From Acidobacteriota bacterium (GTDB lineage: Bacteria; Acidobacteriota; Vicinamibacteria; Vicinamibacterales; JAFNAJ01): a stretch of DNA of 7,556 nt. Within the stretch, counting starts at the first letter, position 1, and the number at the start of each line of letters is the position of its first letter. Made by a program: the position numbers and the translations under genes. The stretch spans positions 1 through 7,556 of the forward strand of contig JAFNAJ010000118.1 of the NCBI GenBank assembly GCA_017860085.1, read 5' to 3'. The notes beneath the pieces are model-generated. The model saw only the letters and a list, made by a program, of their open reading frames with translations. It searched no databases and was not told the origin of the DNA. Positions 4,991-7,556 of the stretch are shown in pieces.

Positions 4991-7535
4991 CCGCGACAAT
5001 CCGTCGGCCGTCGGGCAGCAGCGCCTCCGCCTCCACCCACGATGCCCGGATGCCCACGTCGATGCTCGACGCCCCGAGCCGCGGCGGGTCGGCGTCGGTC
5101 TCCCATGTGACGGCCGCTTCCGACAGGTCGGCCCCCGGCGCGACAAGGCGAACCACCCGTCGGCCATCGGCCCGTCTCACGGGCCCCGTCTCCAAGGTGG
5201 CGCGAAACCCCGTCCACGGCTGCGTCGCGAGCGGGGTCCTGGCCATGAGCCAGGATGCCGCCGCCAGGCCGCGCGCGATGTTGACAGACACGGCCTCGTT
5301 CATCGTGCTGAACACGTCAGACCAGCGGTCGTAGAGCGGATAGACCTCCGGGGCATCGGCATCGGGCGGCACACTGAGGGAACGAAGTCGTGTCCCGTAC
5401 CAACCGATGCCGGGCAAGCCTTGCTGGAGATTGCCCACCAGCAGGCCGGTGGGAGGGAGCGTGCGACGGTCGTTCTGCGCGTACTGGTGAACCACTTCGA
5501 TTGGACGCTGCCACCCGACCCCTGCAATGAAGCTGACGTTGACCGGGTTGGCGCCCGCGGAATAGCTCAGGTTGGCTGCCAGCGCCTCGAGGAAGGCCGG
5601 GTCCGGGCGCAGTTGATAGCCCACCACGAGGTCGAAGGCTGCGTCCTCGCCGAAGTACCACCCGACGCGGTTCGACCGTTTCCCCGGATCGGGATAGCTG
5701 GTGCCGTAGGCGCTGGCCCGAGACGCCGCCACCTGGTCGCCTGCGGCCGCCAGCACCTCGGCCTCGCATCGTGCAAGGTGCCGGGCGTCGAGGCCACTGC
5801 GGTCCAGACGTTGTGTTCTGGCCGCAAAGACATAGCTGCGGCAGGCCGCGCCGTAGCCCTCGAACAGCCGCCACCAGCCCCAGCGCCTCGTCGACTCGCT
5901 CGACGGATCGAAGTCGTCGCGCACTTGACGATGAGCAGCCGCGTCCGCGGTGGCCAGGAAGATCTCGGTGGCCGCCCAGGCCACCTCGTCGCGGTCCTCG
6001 AACACGTCGCCGTAGTGCGTCACCGTCTGGTACGCGCGCGAGCGACCGTGGGTGCGCCAGGCCTGTTGCAGGAAAGCCCAGCCTCGGCGGGCGGATGCCA
6101 GGTAGCGCGCGGCGTCCGCAGGGAATGCCCGCTTGAACGCCGGAGACGAAGCACACTGGGCGAGCGCGGCAGTCGCGGCGGCGGTGGCCGACGTGTTCTT
6201 CGGAAACACGACCTGCGGATCGCCGGCGTCGGGCAGCACGTTGGATTCGTAGGGCCGGTCTCGGGGGTGCACGAGAAAGAAGAACCCGCCGTCCTCGTCC
6301 TGCATCCGCTGGAGGAAGTCGGCCTCCTGCCTGGCGATCTGCAGCACGTCGCTGACACCGTCGCCGCTCTCGGGAAGCCCGAGGTTGTCGAGTGCAGCCA
6401 CGCCCGGGAAGGCGTCGACCGCAAACACGAGGTGGTGAACCAGCTGTGCGCTGTTGATCGTGTACTTGCCGTAGTCGCCGGCGTCGTGATGGCCTCCCCT
6501 GACGAGGACCGGGGTCTTGCGCACAACGGGGTAGAGGCTGTTCCCCAGCCGGTCGAGACGCGGCGCCAGGTGCTGCGGGTTGCGTGGCACTTGCTGCGTC
6601 ATGCCGGCCAGGCGGGCCTCGACGGACGACCGCGCCGCGTCGGGCAACGCGGCGGGCGCCAGGTGACAGGCGTCGTGCGTGAACCGCGTGTACGGAAGCG
6701 TGTTCGGCAGCCCGCAACGCTGATGGTAGAGGCCGAGCGCATACGTTCGAGCGAACAGTCCCGCCGCCGCGGGGCCGACGCGGAAGTCTCCCGACACCCC
6801 GAGGCCTTCCACCGCGAGCCGGTAGAGGCCTGGCTGCTCGAGACGGTCGAGATTGGCCTCGAGCACGCGCTGGTAGGGCGGCGGCGCGCCCGGAAACCCC
6901 CGGTCAGGACGTGGGGCAAGCGCGCCCTTGAAGACGACGCGCCCGTCGGACACGCGCTCGACGGCAAACGGCGTGGCCGAGACGCGCAGCTCGCCGAGCG
7001 TGCCGAGGTAGTAGCCGACCTGCGCGCGCTTGGGCAGACCGCCGACGTAGCCGGCCTGCGACACGTGAATCGCTGGCGAACGTCGGTCGTTCGCGAGGAT
7101 CGCCGAAAGTGGCCCGGAGGCCCAGGGCCCGCCTGTGACCTGCACGGCAGCCCCGGTTTGGAGGGAAGGCGATATCTCGAGAAAGAGGACCGTCTCGACC
7201 CGCAGGTCCCTGGTGGCCAGCGGCGCGTAGCGCACTCGCCGCCTCGATCCGGCCGCGACGACGCGCAGCTGCCGGCCGGCGCTGCTCACCGACAACCGCT
7301 GCCCGTTGCTAGCGAGCTGAAGCAGCCTGTCGGGCTGCGCCGCGTCGGCGGGTGACGAGATCGCGCTCACCTCCAGCACGTCCGGCGCCACGATGGTGAG
7401 CCGGACATCGCCGACCGGCGGGGGCGCGAGGCGGATCGCGGGCGTCCCGCCTCGTGCGGCCACGGCGAACGTCGCTCCGGCCACGCAGGCAACCCACGGG
7501 GCCAATCGGCAGAGGGTTCGGGCAGCTCGCGTCAC
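4965..7535 (-). CDS. Secreted glycoside hydrolase family 9 (cellulase-type, with Ig-like domains)
   Basis: An 856-residue extracellular or periplasmic GH9 protein; the family consists of inverting enzymes, mostly endo-beta-1,4-glucanases. It starts at a GTG (7535-7533); an in-frame TAG six codons upstream (7553-7551) rules out extension, though no clear ribosome site is seen. Residues 1-27 look like a Sec signal peptide (LAPWVACVAGATFAVA core, no lipobox). Residues about 30-150 form a beta-rich domain, then a CelD_N-like Ig domain starts at IHVSQAGYVGGLPKRA (156-171) and ends at SGDFRVGP. The (alpha/alpha)6 catalytic domain spans about 258-765, with the catalytic base motif GGHHDAGDYGKY (D351, D354), the GANPVNVSFIAGVG segment (661-674), and the acid Glu747 in STMNEAVSVN. 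Residues about 775-850 look like a second Ig/PKD-type domain (VTWETDAD, SWVEAEALLPDGRRI). No dockerin or cellulose-binding module is evident. It converges on the polysaccharide operon, so a role in trimming or degrading its product is plausible; dietary cellulose degradation is the alternative. Confidence 0.93.
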   Translation of the reverse strand: MTRAARTLCRLAPWVACVAGATFAVAARGGTPAIRLAPPPVGDVRLTIVAPDVLEVSAISSPADAAQPDRLLQLASNGQRLSVSSAGRQLRVVAAGSRRRVRYAPLATRDLRVETVLFLEISPSLQTGAAVQVTGGPWASGPLSAILANDRRSPAIHVSQAGYVGGLPKRAQVGYYLGTLGELRVSATPFAVERVSDGRVVFKGALAPRPDRGFPGAPPPYQRVLEANLDRLEQPGLYRLAVEGLGVSGDFRVGPAAAGLFARTYALGLYHQRCGLPNTLPYTRFTHDACHLAPAALPDAARSSVEARLAGMTQQVPRNPQHLAPRLDRLGNSLYPVVRKTPVLVRGGHHDAGDYGKYTINSAQLVHHLVFAVDAFPGVAALDNLGLPESGDGVSDVLQIARQEADFLQRMQDEDGGFFFLVHPRDRPYESNVLPDAGDPQVVFPKNTSATAAATAALAQCASSPAFKRAFPADAARYLASARRGWAFLQQAWRTHGRSRAYQTVTHYGDVFEDRDEVAWAATEIFLATADAAAHRQVRDDFDPSSESTRRWGWWRLFEGYGAACRSYVFAARTQRLDRSGLDARHLARCEAEVLAAAGDQVAASRASAYGTSYPDPGKRSNRVGWYFGEDAAFDLVVGYQLRPDPAFLEALAANLSYSAGANPVNVSFIAGVGWQRPIEVVHQYAQNDRRTLPPTGLLVGNLQQGLPGIGWYGTRLRSLSVPPDADAPEVYPLYDRWSDVFSTMNEAVSVNIARGLAAASWLMARTPLATQPWTGFRATLETGPVRRADGRRVVRLVAPGADLSEAAVTWETDADPPRLGASSIDVGIRASWVEAEALLPDGRRIVAVSPLPGRQ
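4972..4989. terminator. GC-rich hairpin in the convergent gene overlap (possible weak bidirectional terminator)
   Basis: Bases 4972-4978 pair with 4983-4989 (seven pairs, one of them G-U) around a GCAG loop. It lies exactly where the operon and the opposing GH9 gene end. There is no T-run on either side, so it does not meet the criterion for an intrinsic terminator; at this GC content such a hairpin may be chance. Confidence 0.22.
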
Positions 7536-7556
7536 GGTGCAGGCGGTTTGCTAGCT
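7536..7556. other. Short upstream leader of the GH9 gene at the window edge
   Basis: Only 21 bases precede the GH9 start on the - strand. They hold an in-frame TAG (7551-7553) and no clear purine-rich ribosome site. Any promoter for the gene lies outside the window. Confidence 0.5.

Noticed and set aside
4908..7355. 815-codon open frame on the + strand, antisense to the GH9 gene
   Set aside because: The translation is Arg/Gly/Val/His-rich without any recognisable domain, while the opposite strand encodes clear GH9 motifs along the whole stretch. In GC-rich coding DNA the antisense frame often lacks stops.

Overview
The window is very GC-rich and densely coded, with no rRNA, tRNA, CRISPR array or mobile element that I can see. 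It looks like an exopolysaccharide or surface-glycan biosynthesis locus of a high-GC Gram-negative-type bacterium. Acidobacteriota such as Vicinamibacteria would fit the protein style, but this is an impression, not something the sequence proves.

Layout: five genes on the + strand fill 1-4990 and form one apparent operon. (1) The 3' part of a GT4 glycosyltransferase, cut by the window start (1-684). (2) A complete GT4 glycosyltransferase (703-1854). (3) A small phosphoglycosyl transferase of the bacterial sugar transferase family, with all key motifs intact (1851-2579, overlapping the previous stop by ATGA). (4) A two-domain protein whose N-terminal half is a degenerate phosphoglycosyl transferase and whose C-terminal half is a well-conserved WecG/TagA/CpsF (GT26) glycosyltransferase (2582-3994). 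(5) A nucleotidyltransferase-like protein with a left-handed beta-helix tail but an eroded nucleotide-binding signature (3998-4990). Gaps are 18, -4, 2 and 3 nt, so co-transcription and translational coupling are likely. On the - strand a large secreted family 9 glycoside hydrolase (4965-7535) converges on the operon and overlaps its last gene by 26 bp.

Working model (inference): the intact phosphoglycosyl transferase loads the first sugar phosphate onto the polyprenyl carrier, the GT26 domain adds the second sugar, the two GT4 enzymes extend the lipid-linked repeat unit, and the nucleotidyltransferase-like protein relates to sugar-nucleotide supply or its control. Priming transferase + GT26 + GT4 is also the enzyme set of the xanthan/acetan type of pathway, whose backbone is beta-1,4-glucan. 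A secreted GH9 enzyme next door could trim or degrade such a polymer. No flippase, polymerase, or export gene is inside the window.

The most unusual items are the pseudo-phosphoglycosyl transferase fused to GT26, in which the catalytic Asp-Glu pair aligns with His-His directly downstream of an intact paralogue, and the nucleotidyltransferase-like protein without a recognisable GxGTR..P motif. The genes are in known families; I do not see a wholly new system.
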